Assembly (NCBI GenBank): GCA_036721855.1
Contig: DAIMKF010000006.1
Span: forward strand, 17,665-81,664
Direction: 5' to 3'
Source of the DNA: JAHDNZ01 sp036721855
GTDB taxonomy: Bacteria > Bacillota > DTU065
Length of the DNA: 64,000 bases
A program made the position numbers and the translations under genes. Of the stretch, positions 42,725 to 51,738 are shown one piece after another (positions within the stretch are counted from its first letter, which is position 1; the number at the start of each line of letters is the position of its first letter). The notes under the pieces were generated by a model, which did no database searches, was not told the origin of the DNA, and worked only from the letters and a program-made list of their open reading frames with translations.

Positions 42725-43879
42725 TTATTCTACAATGTAGTCTTGAGGTTTTTCCAAACCTTGAAAATAAAATAACAGTGCTGCTTTAATTCTCTCACTG
42801 GCTTTACCGTCGCCGTATGGATTTGGTGCTTCTTTCATTAATTGATAGGCCGAAGGATTGTTAAGTAAAGCCTGGGTTTGAGAGATGATGTTTTTTCTGT
42901 TTGTACCTACTAATTTCAAAGTTCCTGTTCTAAGCCCTTCGGGACGCTCAGTGACCTCTCGCAAAACAAGTACCGGTACACCTAAAGCCGGGGCTTCTTC
43001 TTGTAGACCACCTGAATCTGTTAAAAGAAGGTGGGATCTAGCCATTAGATTAACCCATTCCTTGTATGCCGGTGGATTAATTAAATGAATACGCTTATTA
43101 CCGGCTAAAATTCTTTGAGCCGTCTCTTTGACTTTTGGATTGGGATGGACGGAATAGACTAGTTCCACGTTTTCGTTTGTATTTACTATATCCAGCATGG
43201 CCCGGAAAATATCCTCCAGTGGTTTTCCTAGGTTTTCTCGGCGATGAGCTTCGCCTAAGATAATTTGCTTGGAAAAATCTAGCTTTTGTAGAATCGGTTC
43301 GGTAAAAAGATAGTTTTTGTCTACTTGGGGTAAAAGAGCGTCGATGACGGTGTTGCCTGTAATAAAAACACACTCCGGTTTGACACCTTCTGAAAGCAAA
43401 TTACCTTTTGCTCTAGCTGTCGGCGAAAAATGCAGATCAGCCATTGTTCCTGTTAGCCTGCGATTGATCTCTTCCGGAAAGGGCTCGGCTTTATTAAAAG
43501 TTCTTAGACCAGCTTCAACATGTCCTATGGCTACCTGGTTATAAAAGGCAGTTAGTGAGGCGGCAAAAGTAGTAGTTGTATCGCCATGCACTAAAACAAT
43601 ATCTGGTTTTTCAGCGGCGAAAATAGTGTTTAAGCCTTCTAAAACTCTGGTGGTAATACCGGCTAGGCTCTGTCCTTTTTTCATGATATTTAAATCATAT
43701 TCCGGAGTTATCTCAAAAAGCTCAAGTACCTGGTCAAGCATATCTCGGTGTTGGGCTGTAACGGCTACTTTGACTTCAAAACTCGGATCATTTTTTAGTA
43801 CCTTTACCAACGGAGCCATCTTGATCGCTTCCGGTCTGGTCCCAAAAACAAGCATCGCTTTGATCTTTTTTGTCGGCAA
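42725..43879 (-). CDS. mnaA: UDP-N-acetylglucosamine 2-epimerase (WecB/MnaA)
   Basis: The enzyme (about 384 residues) interconverts UDP-GlcNAc and UDP-ManNAc for surface glycopolymers. It has AMLVFGTRPEAIKMAPLVKVL, VHGDTTTTFAASLTAFY, the acidic/His segment HVEAGLRTFNKAEPFPEEINRRL, TLGEAHRRENLGKP-type site (QIILGEAHRREN) and TDSGGLQEEAPALGVPVLVLREVTERPEG. I start at TTG 43879 with AGGGGGTG upstream; the in-frame ATG at 43921 would extend deeper into the previous gene without a site. The gene overlaps wecA by 92 bases. Confidence 0.92.
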   Translation of the reverse strand: MPTKKIKAMLVFGTRPEAIKMAPLVKVLKNDPSFEVKVAVTAQHRDMLDQVLELFEITPEYDLNIMKKGQSLAGITTRVLEGLNTIFAAEKPDIVLVHGDTTTTFAASLTAFYNQVAIGHVEAGLRTFNKAEPFPEEINRRLTGTMADLHFSPTARAKGNLLSEGVKPECVFITGNTVIDALLPQVDKNYLFTEPILQKLDFSKQIILGEAHRRENLGKPLEDIFRAMLDIVNTNENVELVYSVHPNPKVKETAQRILAGNKRIHLINPPAYKEWVNLMARSHLLLTDSGGLQEEAPALGVPVLVLREVTERPEGLRTGTLKLVGTNRKNIISQTQALLNNPSAYQLMKEAPNPYGDGKASERIKAALLFYFQGLEKPQDYIVE

Positions 43880-44888
43880 CTTGAAGCACCCCCTGTTTTG
43901 CAGCTTTGACTGTGACCACAACCAACACTGCTAATGTATAGATAAAGCCAACCTCCGGGCCAACACTAAATAATAAAACAGAACCTATGGCAAAAAGCAG
44001 ATCAACAAGATACAAAAGCAGAACTGTTTTTCTTTGCCCGAAGCCTAAATGGAGCACACGGTGATGTAGATGGTCGCCATCGGCCTGATAAACCGGCTGT
44101 CCCTGTTTTACTCTTCTAAAGATAGCAAACACCGTATCTAAAAGAGGCAGCCCCAAAGATAAAAGTGGTACGGCCAAAGTAACTGTTGCGGCGCCTTTTA
44201 GAGAGCCTTCAATAGCCAATGCACCTGTGATAAAACCTAGAAACAAAGCCCCGGAATCACCCATAAAGATACGTGCGGGGTAAAAATTATATGGTAAAAA
44301 TCCTAAACAAGCACCTAAAACTGCACAGTTTAGAACCAATATAAACCAATCTAGTTTAAAACCGGTTAAAAGGATACAGGTCAACGAAGTTATAGCAACT
44401 GTCCCGGCTGCAAGTCCATCAAGTCCATCAATGAGATTAACCATGTTAGTTATTCCCAATAACCACAAGATGGAAAGAGGTACACTTAAAAAACCTAAAG
44501 AGACACTGCCGCCGGAAGGATTGGTTAAAAACTCAATTTTGGGACCTGTTACAACATATAGTGCTGTTACAAAAACCTGTCCCCAGAATTTTGTTTTTGG
44601 CGACAGAGCAAAAATATCGTCGATAACACCTAGCAAAAGCATGAGAAATGAAGCGAGATAAAGGGCGGTTAGATGGCGGAAGTTGGCCACGGGCCAACTT
44701 AAGTGGCTGGCAAATATAAAACCTGCAAAGATGGCCAGACCTCCTAAAGTAGGGACCGGTTCGTTGTTTACCCGGCGAGGCAAAGGCTTATCCTCAAAAC
44801 CGGCTTTATGACTTATTAACCTAACCAGCGGTGTTAGGGTAAAAGTTGCTAAAAAAGCTATACCTAGAGCTTTCAGTCCTTGCCACAT
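43788..44888 (-). CDS. tagO: undecaprenyl-phosphate GlcNAc-1-phosphate transferase (WecA/TagO)
   Basis: The protein (about 366 residues) has ten or more membrane helices and the motifs of the MraY/WecA superfamily: LPRRVNNEPVPTLGGLAIF, NLIDGLDGLAAGT (acidic, Mg site), MGDSGALFLGF and DGDHLHHRVLHLGF (the loop recognising the sugar nucleotide in WecA/TagO). It attaches GlcNAc-1-P to undecaprenyl phosphate, the first lipid-linked step for wall or surface polymers. I start at ATG 44888 after AGAGGTGG; the GTG 9 bases upstream is less likely. Its hydrophilic tail of about 40 residues overlaps the wecB start. Confidence 0.93.
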   Translation of the reverse strand: MWQGLKALGIAFLATFTLTPLVRLISHKAGFEDKPLPRRVNNEPVPTLGGLAIFAGFIFASHLSWPVANFRHLTALYLASFLMLLLGVIDDIFALSPKTKFWGQVFVTALYVVTGPKIEFLTNPSGGSVSLGFLSVPLSILWLLGITNMVNLIDGLDGLAAGTVAITSLTCILLTGFKLDWFILVLNCAVLGACLGFLPYNFYPARIFMGDSGALFLGFITGALAIEGSLKGAATVTLAVPLLSLGLPLLDTVFAIFRRVKQGQPVYQADGDHLHHRVLHLGFGQRKTVLLLYLVDLLFAIGSVLLFSVGPEVGFIYTLAVLVVVTVKAAKQGVLQVADKKDQSDACFWDQTGSDQDGSVGKGTKK

Positions 44889-44899
44889 AAACCCCACCT

Positions 44900-45343
44900 C
44901 TACTCTAAGATATTGATTTTAACCCCTGCTTCATTTAATACTGAAAGTGCCAATTCATCTGGGTATAAACCCTTAAAAAATATCTCTTCTACACCTGCGT
45001 TGATAAGCATTTTGGCACAAAGAACACATGGCCTTGTAGTGCAATATAGCACCGATCCTTTGGTTGATACCCCATGGAGTGCTGCCTGAATAATAGCATT
45101 TTGTTCGGCGTGAACAGCACGACAAAGCTCCTGGCGTTGCCCCGAAGGAATACCTAGTTGTTCTCTAAGGCAGCCTGCATCAAGGCAGTGGCTTACCCCA
45201 CTTGGGGCTCCATTATATCCTGTGCTTAGAATGCGTTTATCCCTAACAAGAACCGCTCCTACCTGTCGACGCAGGCAGGTGGAGCGGCTAGCTACCAAGG
45301 TAGCAATTTTCATAAAATATTCATCCCAAGATGGCCTTTGCAT
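44900..45343 (-). CDS. dCMP deaminase, ComEB family
   Basis: The 147-residue protein has the zinc-binding motif HAEQNAI in CRAVHAEQNAIIQAAL and PCVLC in TTRPCVLCAKMLI, typical of deoxycytidylate deaminases. It begins MQRPSWDEYFMKIATLVASRSTC, an almost invariant start in this family, and has SGVSHC with the extra cysteine. It converts dCMP to dUMP for thymidylate synthesis. It sits between upp and tagO, as in many clostridia. Confidence 0.93.
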   Translation of the reverse strand: MQRPSWDEYFMKIATLVASRSTCLRRQVGAVLVRDKRILSTGYNGAPSGVSHCLDAGCLREQLGIPSGQRQELCRAVHAEQNAIIQAALHGVSTKGSVLYCTTRPCVLCAKMLINAGVEEIFFKGLYPDELALSVLNEAGVKINILE

Positions 45344-45354
45344 AAAAGTACCTC

Positions 45355-45984
45355 CTATTTTGTACCAAAAAGCCTATCACCGGCATCGCCAAGGCCAGGC
45401 ACAATGTAACCATGTTCATTTAGATAAGCATCTTGGGCTGCAACATAGATATTTACATCCGGATGAGCAGTCTGTACGGCTTTGATACCCTCTGGTGCGG
45501 CAATTAAATTCATTAGACGAATATGTTTCCCGCCACGAGCCTTAATAAAGTTAATCGCGGCAACTGCTGAGCCCCCTGTAGCCAGCATCGGATCTAAAAG
45601 AATAATGTCTCTTTCTTCTATATCGTGGGGCAATTTGCAATAGTATTCAACAGGTTTAAGTGTTTCGGGATCACGATAGACACCAATGTGACCGACTTTA
45701 GCGTTGGGTATTAATCTTAGCATACCATCTACCATACCAAGACCGGCACGTAAAATGGGTACGATAGCAATTTTTCCTCCCGACATACGATAACAATTGG
45801 CTTTGGAAACAGGTGTCTCAATTTCAATTGGTTCTGTAAGCATATCCTTGGTAACCTCATAGGCCATTAACATAGATGTTTCATCGACTAATTCCCTAAA
45901 CTCTTTGCAGCCTGTATTTTTATCGCGAATTATCGACAGTTTGTGTTGTATCAAAGGGTGATCAAAAACAAATACTTCGCTCAT
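45355..45984 (-). CDS. upp: uracil phosphoribosyltransferase
   Basis: Upp makes UMP from uracil and PRPP. The 209-residue product has EVFVFDHPLIQHKLSIIRDKNT, the dimer-interface segment PILRAGLGMVDGMLRLIPNAKVGHIGVYRDPET and the PRPP-binding LLDPMLATGGSAVAAI. The C-terminal GYIVPGLGDAGDRLFGTK is complete. I start at ATG 45984, seven bases after AAAGGAAG; an in-frame ATG 81 bases upstream overlaps the rpiB end. The rpiB-upp order matches Bacillus. Confidence 0.95.
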   Translation of the reverse strand: MSEVFVFDHPLIQHKLSIIRDKNTGCKEFRELVDETSMLMAYEVTKDMLTEPIEIETPVSKANCYRMSGGKIAIVPILRAGLGMVDGMLRLIPNAKVGHIGVYRDPETLKPVEYYCKLPHDIEERDIILLDPMLATGGSAVAAINFIKARGGKHIRLMNLIAAPEGIKAVQTAHPDVNIYVAAQDAYLNEHGYIVPGLGDAGDRLFGTK

Positions 45985-46006
45985 AACCAACTTCCTTTCT
46001 CCCGGA

Positions 46007-46936
46007 TTAGCAGTTTTCGCGCTTTTTAATCTTGGCCAGTCTTTCAACATGTCGACCAAAAGCAAACTCAGTGTTTAGAAAAGTTTCGACAATGCAAAGT
46101 GCCAAGCCCTTGCCGATAACCCTGCCTCCAAGAACAAGAATATTACTATCATTATGTTCTCTTGCCATTTTAGCTGAATAAACATCACCAACTAAAGCAG
46201 CTCGTATACCAGGCACTTTATTGGCGGCAATACTCATGCCAATGCCTGTCCCACATACCAAAATACCTAGCGGATTCTTACCCTTTACAATACTATCTGC
46301 TACACAAAAGGCGATATCAGGGTAGTCTACAGAATCCATACTAAAGCAACCAAAATCTTCATAGGCTATGCCCTTATCCTGCAAGTGTTTTTTAATCTCT
46401 TCCTTAAGTTCAAAACCGCCATGATCAGAACCAAGTGCTACCTGTAAAGTCATGTTCATCTTCCTCGTTAGTTTAATGGCTACCTTTTTTACCAGGCGTT
46501 CCAACTCTAGTGCTGTTTTTTTGTAATCCTCCAGCGAACCTCCATAAGGATCTAAGATATCACCTTCTTCGCCGATAAACTGTCTTAAGGTATAGGTTTT
46601 ATCCTTAGCCTCTGGGAAATTAGTTTGCAGATAATCAGCTTGACTCTGTGTCATAGTAAGAATCAGATGACTCTGTGTAATATCATTCGGACTAAGTTTT
46701 GCTGGCAAATGACTAAGCTCAATTCCTCGTAGTCCCATAGCTGAGATAGCACCTTCCGAGGCTTGTTTGGCTCCCAAAACCGATATTCCCGCTGATATGA
46801 CCTTGATACTTTCAGATAATGGTATGGTTTCGTTTTTAAGGGTACCAGTATTTATATTTGCCAGTTCTTGCTTAAGTAGTGCTTCTGCCATTGGTGAGCG
46901 ACAAGTATTACCTGTGCAGACAAAAAGTACCTGCAA
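46007..46936 (-). CDS. fusion of YwlE-like protein arginine phosphatase and ribose-5-phosphate isomerase B
   Basis: The 309-residue frame joins two enzymes that are separate neighbours in Bacillus (ywlE and ywlF). Residues 1-159 are a low-molecular-weight phosphatase of the YwlE type: FVCTGNTCRSPMAEALL with nucleophile cysteine C7 and the T/C pattern of arginine phosphatases, and DILDPYGG with the acid aspartate. Residues 162-309 are RpiB: VALGSDHGGFELKEE, DFGCFSMDSVDYPDIA, the catalytic cysteine in LVCGTGIGMSIAANK and GGRVIGKGLAL. GAGG with ATG nine bases later at 46453 could also start RpiB alone. The TTG start at 46936 has GGAGG upstream. No indel is visible to the eye at the junction. Confidence 0.85.
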   Translation of the reverse strand: MQVLFVCTGNTCRSPMAEALLKQELANINTGTLKNETIPLSESIKVISAGISVLGAKQASEGAISAMGLRGIELSHLPAKLSPNDITQSHLILTMTQSQADYLQTNFPEAKDKTYTLRQFIGEEGDILDPYGGSLEDYKKTALELERLVKKVAIKLTRKMNMTLQVALGSDHGGFELKEEIKKHLQDKGIAYEDFGCFSMDSVDYPDIAFCVADSIVKGKNPLGILVCGTGIGMSIAANKVPGIRAALVGDVYSAKMAREHNDSNILVLGGRVIGKGLALCIVETFLNTEFAFGRHVERLAKIKKRENC

Positions 46937-46969
46937 AACTTATCCCTCCAAGCTTTCTCTTTTTATAGT

Positions 46970-47983
46970 CTAATTTCCTGCCAAAATTATCTGTCCACCA
47001 CTTGCTCTTTTTAATCGATCATTAATAGCTACTGCTAAGCCTCCTCCGGAAATGGTCTCGGCAAAAATTACTTCAACCTCTGTACTGTCAAAATAACGTA
47101 AACTCCCATAGAGATTGGCCGCTATTTCCTCCAGGTTTTGGCGACTTCCTAAAAGTATCTTATGAACTACAGGGTAAAGATCGAAAAATTCACTTGTAGC
47201 TAGAACACCAACTTTATCGGGGTTTTTAGTTTTAATTTGTTTTAGAATCTCTTTAAATTGTGCCTTGGGTTCACCTACCACCATAAAAAGCGGGGCTTGT
47301 GGTGCATAATGTCTATATTTAAGTCCCGGCGATTTTATCTTTTTGCCTGGATTAATAATGGCTTGTCTAACATTTGGCAAAACTTCTCTTAACATTTCAA
47401 TTGTTACCCCGCCTGGTCTAAGTATCTCAGGTAGTTTAGCAGACAGATCTAAAACCGTAGATTCCAAGCCAATGCCTGTATGTCCTCCATCTACTATTCC
47501 GGCTATAATCCCTTGCATATCCTGAAGAACATGATTGGCTTCGGTAGGAGATGGTCTTCCGGAACGATTAGCTGAAGGAGCTGCTATGGGAGTGTCGGCC
47601 AATGATATTAATTCCAGTGCAATCTCGTTTTGAGGGCATCTTATGGCCACTGTATCCAATCCTCCCGAAGTTACATCAGGTACGACCTTTTTTTTTGGTA
47701 AAACCATGGTCAGAGGCCCAGGCCAAAAATGCTTGGCCAGTAAATGAAACTCTTGATTTACATAGGCAATTTCTTCCACATCCAAAGCTTCTTTTACATG
47801 GACAATAAGAGGATTGTCCGCAGGTCTTCCCTTAGCTAAAAACACTTTGCGTACCGCTTCTTTATTTAGAGCATCTGCTCCCAAACCATATACAGTTTCG
47901 GTAGGAAAAGCTACTAGTTGACCTTTTTTGATTAATTCTGCTGCTTCATTAAGATTGTCTTTTTGAAAAATCCTTGTCTCCAT
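46970..47983 (-). CDS. tsaC: L-threonylcarbamoyladenylate synthase (TsaC/Sua5)
   Basis: The enzyme makes threonylcarbamoyl-AMP for t6A37 tRNA modification. The 337-residue protein has the YrdC domain (about 5-195) with VAFPTETVYGLGADALNKEA, KGRPADNPLIVHV, GPLTMVLPK and APSANRSGRPSPT, then the Sua5 domain (about 210-337) linked by PGLKYRHYAPQAPL. The two-domain Sua5 form is usual in Firmicutes (YwlC). It begins 33 bases above the YwlE-RpiB gene, as in Bacillus ywlC-ywlE-ywlF. Confidence 0.95.
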   Translation of the reverse strand: METRIFQKDNLNEAAELIKKGQLVAFPTETVYGLGADALNKEAVRKVFLAKGRPADNPLIVHVKEALDVEEIAYVNQEFHLLAKHFWPGPLTMVLPKKKVVPDVTSGGLDTVAIRCPQNEIALELISLADTPIAAPSANRSGRPSPTEANHVLQDMQGIIAGIVDGGHTGIGLESTVLDLSAKLPEILRPGGVTIEMLREVLPNVRQAIINPGKKIKSPGLKYRHYAPQAPLFMVVGEPKAQFKEILKQIKTKNPDKVGVLATSEFFDLYPVVHKILLGSRQNLEEIAANLYGSLRYFDSTEVEVIFAETISGGGLAVAINDRLKRASGGQIILAGN

Positions 47984-48011
47984 GAAAAGAGGTTCTCCTT
48001 TCGGGGTTCTT

Positions 48012-48866
48012 TTAGGGGTTAACCTTTTTTAAGAAAATTGCCCTGTTCTTACCGGCTAAATCTTTAGCCACCATTGCCGGAGTATAAACTCCCACTTTTT
48101 GAGCAATGGCTGCAACCTCTGTGGCTTGGTTTTGGCCGATCTCTAAAAATATTGCCCCCGAAGCTTGGAGATAGCGATAGGCCTCTGTGAGAATCTTTCG
48201 GTAATAATCAAGGCCATCTTTTCCACCATCTAGGGCCAATTTAGGTTCAAAAAGTCTGACACTCTCCTGCAGGTGCTCAATATCATGAGTGGCAATATAA
48301 GGGGGATTGGCGACAATTAGATCGAACTTTTTGTTAAGATCGGAAAATAAGTCGCCTTGGTTAAAATCCAGGCTAACCTGGTGGCAGGCAGCATTTCTCT
48401 TGGCCACAGCTAAAGCCTCTTTGGATATATCATTGGCGGTAACCACTGCCCCATCTATTTCCAAGGCCAAGGTAACAGCCACTGCTCCCGAGCCAGTGCA
48501 AAGCTCAAGTATTTCCGGTTTTTCTCTGGGATACACTTTGAGATAACTAATGACTTTTTCTACTAAAAGTTCAGTTTCCGGCCTGGGAATAAGCACGTTT
48601 TCGTTAACCTCAAACTCACGTGAATAAAACTCTTTATACCCGGTAATATAAGCTACCGGTTCAAGTTTTCCCCTTCTGGCCACTAGTTGTCGGAATCGAT
48701 CTAATTCGCTTTTATCCAAAGGTCGGTCGTAATTAGCGTAAAGCTCAATTCTTTGCATTCCCAAGACATTGGCTAACAGAACCTCTGCATCTAGACGGGC
48801 TGAAGGACTGCCTTTTTCATGCAAAAATTCCCCTGCTTTCTGCAAGATGGTCAGCAGTTGTGCCAT
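48012..48866 (-). CDS. prmC: release-factor glutamine methyltransferase PrmC
   Basis: PrmC methylates the glutamine of the GGQ motif in release factors. The 284-residue protein has an N-terminal helical domain, then VAYITGYKEFYSREFEVNENVLIPRPETELLVEKV, the SAM site ILELCTGSGAVAVTLA and the catalytic NPPYIA at about 188-193, all diagnostic. It starts one base after the prfA stop, the conserved prfA-prmC pair. Confidence 0.96.
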   Translation of the reverse strand: MAQLLTILQKAGEFLHEKGSPSARLDAEVLLANVLGMQRIELYANYDRPLDKSELDRFRQLVARRGKLEPVAYITGYKEFYSREFEVNENVLIPRPETELLVEKVISYLKVYPREKPEILELCTGSGAVAVTLALEIDGAVVTANDISKEALAVAKRNAACHQVSLDFNQGDLFSDLNKKFDLIVANPPYIATHDIEHLQESVRLFEPKLALDGGKDGLDYYRKILTEAYRYLQASGAIFLEIGQNQATEVAAIAQKVGVYTPAMVAKDLAGKNRAIFLKKVNP

Positions 48867-48867
48867 G

Positions 48868-49935
48868 CTAATCCATCTCCTTTAGCCGCTCTTGTTGTTC
48901 GGTAAAGATTAAGGCTTCAATTACTTCATCTAAATCACCGTTTAATACTTCTTCAATCCGGTAAAGGGTAAGATTGATACGGTGATCGGTTACTCTTCCC
49001 TGGGGATAGTTATAAGTCCTAATTCTTTCACTGCGATCACCCGAGCCGATCTGGCTTTTTCGGGCCTGAGCTTCCTTGGACCTTGCTTCTTCCTCTTTGA
49101 GCTCTTTTAACCTAGCTCTTAAAATTCGCATTGCTTTGTCTCTGTTTTTATGTTGTGACTTTTCATCTTGGCAAGAAATAACAATGCCTGTCGGAATATG
49201 GGTGAGGCGAACTGCCGAGTCGGTGGTATTGACAGATTGCCCGCCGGGACCCGAGGAACGAAAAACATCGACCTTAATTTCATTAGGATCGATATAAATA
49301 TCAACTTCTTCGGCTTCAGGAAGGACCGCAACGGTAGCAGTGGATGTATGGATCCTTCCTCCGGCCTCGGTTTCGGGTACTCTTTGGACCCGGTGTACAC
49401 CACTTTCATACTTCAAGCGACTGTAAGCACCGGAACCTTCAAGCATAAAAATTATTTCTTTAAATCCACCTAATTCAGTTGGATTGGCACTTAGAATCTC
49501 CTGTTTCCAGCGTCTATTCTCTGCATAATGGCTATACATTCTATAGAGGTTGGCTGCAAAAAGAGCCGCTTCATCTCCTCCTGTACCGGCTCTAATCTCA
49601 ACCATAACGTTTTTTTCGTCGTTGGGATCTTTGGGCAAGAGAAGTTTCTTTAACTCAGCTTCAACTTCATTAACATCTTTTTCCAAACTTTCAAGTTCAG
49701 AGTTGGCCAACTCTTTCATCTCGGGATCTGCTTCTTCTTGTAATAGTTCATTAGTAGCATCGATCTCTTTTAGCAGATTCTGATAGCGATGGTAGACTGT
49801 AACAATTGTTTCCAAATCAAAGCGACGTTTACTTACTTTTTGGAACTCTTGTCTGTCTTGAATAAGAAGAGGATCAGCCATCTTTTGATTTAATTCATTA
49901 TATAGCTCTTCAATAGCTTTTAATTTATCTAGCAA
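48868..49935 (-). CDS. prfA: peptide chain release factor 1
   Basis: RF1 ends translation at UAA and UAG. The 355-residue protein has an N-terminal helical domain, the SGAYSRLKYESGVHRVQRVPETEAGGRIHTSTATVAVLPE core, and the catalytic GGQ in RSSGPGGQSVNTTDSAVRLTHIPTG. The C-terminal RTYNYPQGRVTDHRINLTLYRIEEVLNGDLDEVIEAL is the usual end. It starts at TTG 49935 with AAGGAG upstream. Confidence 0.97.
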   Translation of the reverse strand: MLDKLKAIEELYNELNQKMADPLLIQDRQEFQKVSKRRFDLETIVTVYHRYQNLLKEIDATNELLQEEADPEMKELANSELESLEKDVNEVEAELKKLLLPKDPNDEKNVMVEIRAGTGGDEAALFAANLYRMYSHYAENRRWKQEILSANPTELGGFKEIIFMLEGSGAYSRLKYESGVHRVQRVPETEAGGRIHTSTATVAVLPEAEEVDIYIDPNEIKVDVFRSSGPGGQSVNTTDSAVRLTHIPTGIVISCQDEKSQHKNRDKAMRILRARLKELKEEEARSKEAQARKSQIGSGDRSERIRTYNYPQGRVTDHRINLTLYRIEEVLNGDLDEVIEALIFTEQQERLKEMD

Positions 49936-49961
49936 TTAAGTTCACTCCTTCCGTGCGGAAA

Positions 49962-49987
49962 TAACCGCAGCCTTAAGGCTGCGGTTA
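49962..49987 (-). terminator. palindromic terminator after the DUF1385 gene
   Basis: TAACCGCAGCC/GGCTGCGGTTA is a perfect 26-base palindrome that covers the DUF1385 stop codon; on the minus strand TTATTT follows. It marks a boundary before prfA. Confidence 0.75.
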
Positions 49988-50893
49988 AAAAGTCAATTCA
50001 TTAGTTGATGTTTGGCTATCTTCCACCTGTAAAACTTCTTCTAAAGCAGCTATGGCCGTTTCAATCTGGGCATCGTCCGGCTCGCGAGTAGTCAAATACT
50101 GGGTCCATAAACTTGGGCGTGTAATAGCTTTTGCCCACTTGGGAGCATTATCTTTACCCAAAAACTTAATTACTTCATATGAAAACCCAGCTACAACCGG
50201 TAGAAGAAGAAGATGAATACCGATGCGCTTAAAAAACGCTGGTCTGGAATGACCGGTAATAAGCGTAAAGATAAAAATACTCATCAGTAAAACAATCACA
50301 ATAAAATTAGTACCACAGCGTACATGGAAACGTGTATAAGGGCGAATATTTTCTACCTTCAATTCTTCTCCCGCTTCGTAGGCGTTAATCACTTTGTGCT
50401 CGGCTCCGTGATACTGAAAGAATCTTTTGATATCCGGAGTAAAGGAAATTCCTACAATATAGAGCATAAAGATGGTGATTTTTATCAGCCCTTCTGTCAA
50501 GTTTACCACCATAGCGCTTTTAATATAACTCTCAATCAGCCTGGTAAGAAAAGCCGGTAAAACGACAAAAAGCAAAATCGCTAGGCCAAAAGAAAGACCT
50601 ATGGTAAGAACCATTTCTTTTGGTGAAAGTACTTCTTGTTCATCTTCAGAAGCAAACTGATTAGCGGAAAAGACTAAAGACTTGGTACCAATAATAAGGG
50701 ATTCAAAAAGAGCAACCACTCCCCTGACTAGAGGTAGCTTCAAGATGGGAAAACGCTCCCCGGCTGTTTTGATATTTTCTTTGTGAATAACTAAGGTATT
50801 GTCTTCTTTGCGCACTGCAATACCAATAGTTTTAGGGCCACGCATCATCACGCCTTCCATTACTGCTTGGCCGCCATAATAAAACTTGCTCAT
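49985..50893 (-). CDS. DUF1385 (YqhQ-like) membrane protein
   Basis: The 302-residue protein matches DUF1385: FYYGGQAVMEGVMMRGPKTIGIAVRKED at the amino end, KLPLVRGVVALFESLIIG, four or five membrane helices and the conserved FFQYHGAEHKVINAYEAGEELKVENIRPYTRFHVRCGTNF, and PSLWTQYLTTREPDDAQIETAIAALEEVL. The family is near-universal in Firmicutes and its biochemical role is not known to me. As in many clostridia it is next to prfA/prmC. Confidence 0.9.
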   Translation of the reverse strand: MSKFYYGGQAVMEGVMMRGPKTIGIAVRKEDNTLVIHKENIKTAGERFPILKLPLVRGVVALFESLIIGTKSLVFSANQFASEDEQEVLSPKEMVLTIGLSFGLAILLFVVLPAFLTRLIESYIKSAMVVNLTEGLIKITIFMLYIVGISFTPDIKRFFQYHGAEHKVINAYEAGEELKVENIRPYTRFHVRCGTNFIVIVLLMSIFIFTLITGHSRPAFFKRIGIHLLLLPVVAGFSYEVIKFLGKDNAPKWAKAITRPSLWTQYLTTREPDDAQIETAIAALEEVLQVEDSQTSTNELTF

Positions 50894-50926
50894 GTGGTTT
50901 ATCCACTCCTTAGCCAGGCCACAAAT

Positions 50927-51736
50927 TTATTTTAACATCTGATTAACTTGATCTTGATGCACTATACTTGTTAAATGACGCAACATAGAAACAGCCTTGG
51001 CAACTTCGGTTTTTTCTGTGCCTTTGCCTTCAAATTCTATCGATAGAAAACCATTGTAGCCTGCTTTATCTAATATCTTAATTATACGCCTATAGTCAAG
51101 AGTCTCTTCGGAAAGATCATCAGTAAAACTCATGCACTTTGCGTGTACAAATACAGTATGCGACACAACATTCTCCATAGCCTTGTATATAATGTTGGGA
51201 TCTTTTCCGAAATTACCCACATCCATGGTTACCTTAAAGTTATCCATATCCACATCTTCGATTAGCTTAAGAATCTGATCATCCATAAAGCCACCATGGT
51301 TTTCTAAAGCTAGCATAATGCCATCTTCGCTGGCGTATTCTGCACATTCCCTAATTGCAACTACCACATTGCTCCAGATCTGTTCGTTTTTTAATTGCTG
51401 TGAAGAACCGGCAAATATTCTTACCAGGGGAGCCCCCATCATGGCTGCTATATCGATCCAAGCTTTAACATGTTCGATCTCTCTTTCAACTTCTCCCATC
51501 TCTTCTTGAGTAAAGTTATTGGATGCTGAAACACAGGAAATGGTTAAGCCCAGTTCGGTACAGAGATTTTTTATCTCTAAGAGATATTCAGGTTCTTCTG
51601 ATTCAAAATGACCCGATAATAGTTCTACTCCATCTAAACGGTAATGCTTAGCACAATACTTAATCCACTCTTTTAGTGTTATCTCTTTGGCGCCCAAAGT
51701 ACGGTAAAAAGACCAAGAACTGCAACCAACCTTCAT
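50927..51736 (-). CDS. sugar phosphate isomerase/epimerase-like TIM barrel
   Basis: The 269-residue protein has the AP-endonuclease-2-like TIM barrel of the sugar phosphate isomerase/epimerase family: DGVELLSGHFESEEPEYLLE, GMMGAPLVRIFAGSSQ-like MMGAPLVRIFAGSSQ, LALENHGGFMDD, TMDVGNFGKDPN, HVKAKCM-like VFVHAKCMSF and LSIEFEGKGTE; the last strands carry the glutamate, aspartate and histidine ligands of a metal site. The sugar substrate cannot be read from sequence. It sits one base-pair group downstream of hflX, unrelated in function. Confidence 0.85.
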   Translation of the reverse strand: MKVGCSSWSFYRTLGAKEITLKEWIKYCAKHYRLDGVELLSGHFESEEPEYLLEIKNLCTELGLTISCVSASNNFTQEEMGEVEREIEHVKAWIDIAAMMGAPLVRIFAGSSQQLKNEQIWSNVVVAIRECAEYASEDGIMLALENHGGFMDDQILKLIEDVDMDNFKVTMDVGNFGKDPNIIYKAMENVVSHTVFVHAKCMSFTDDLSEETLDYRRIIKILDKAGYNGFLSIEFEGKGTEKTEVAKAVSMLRHLTSIVHQDQVNQMLK

Positions 51737-51738
51737 CG

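Noticed and set aside
49119..49409. Short ORFs on both strands within prfA
   Set aside because: They are shadows of the strongly conserved prfA frame.
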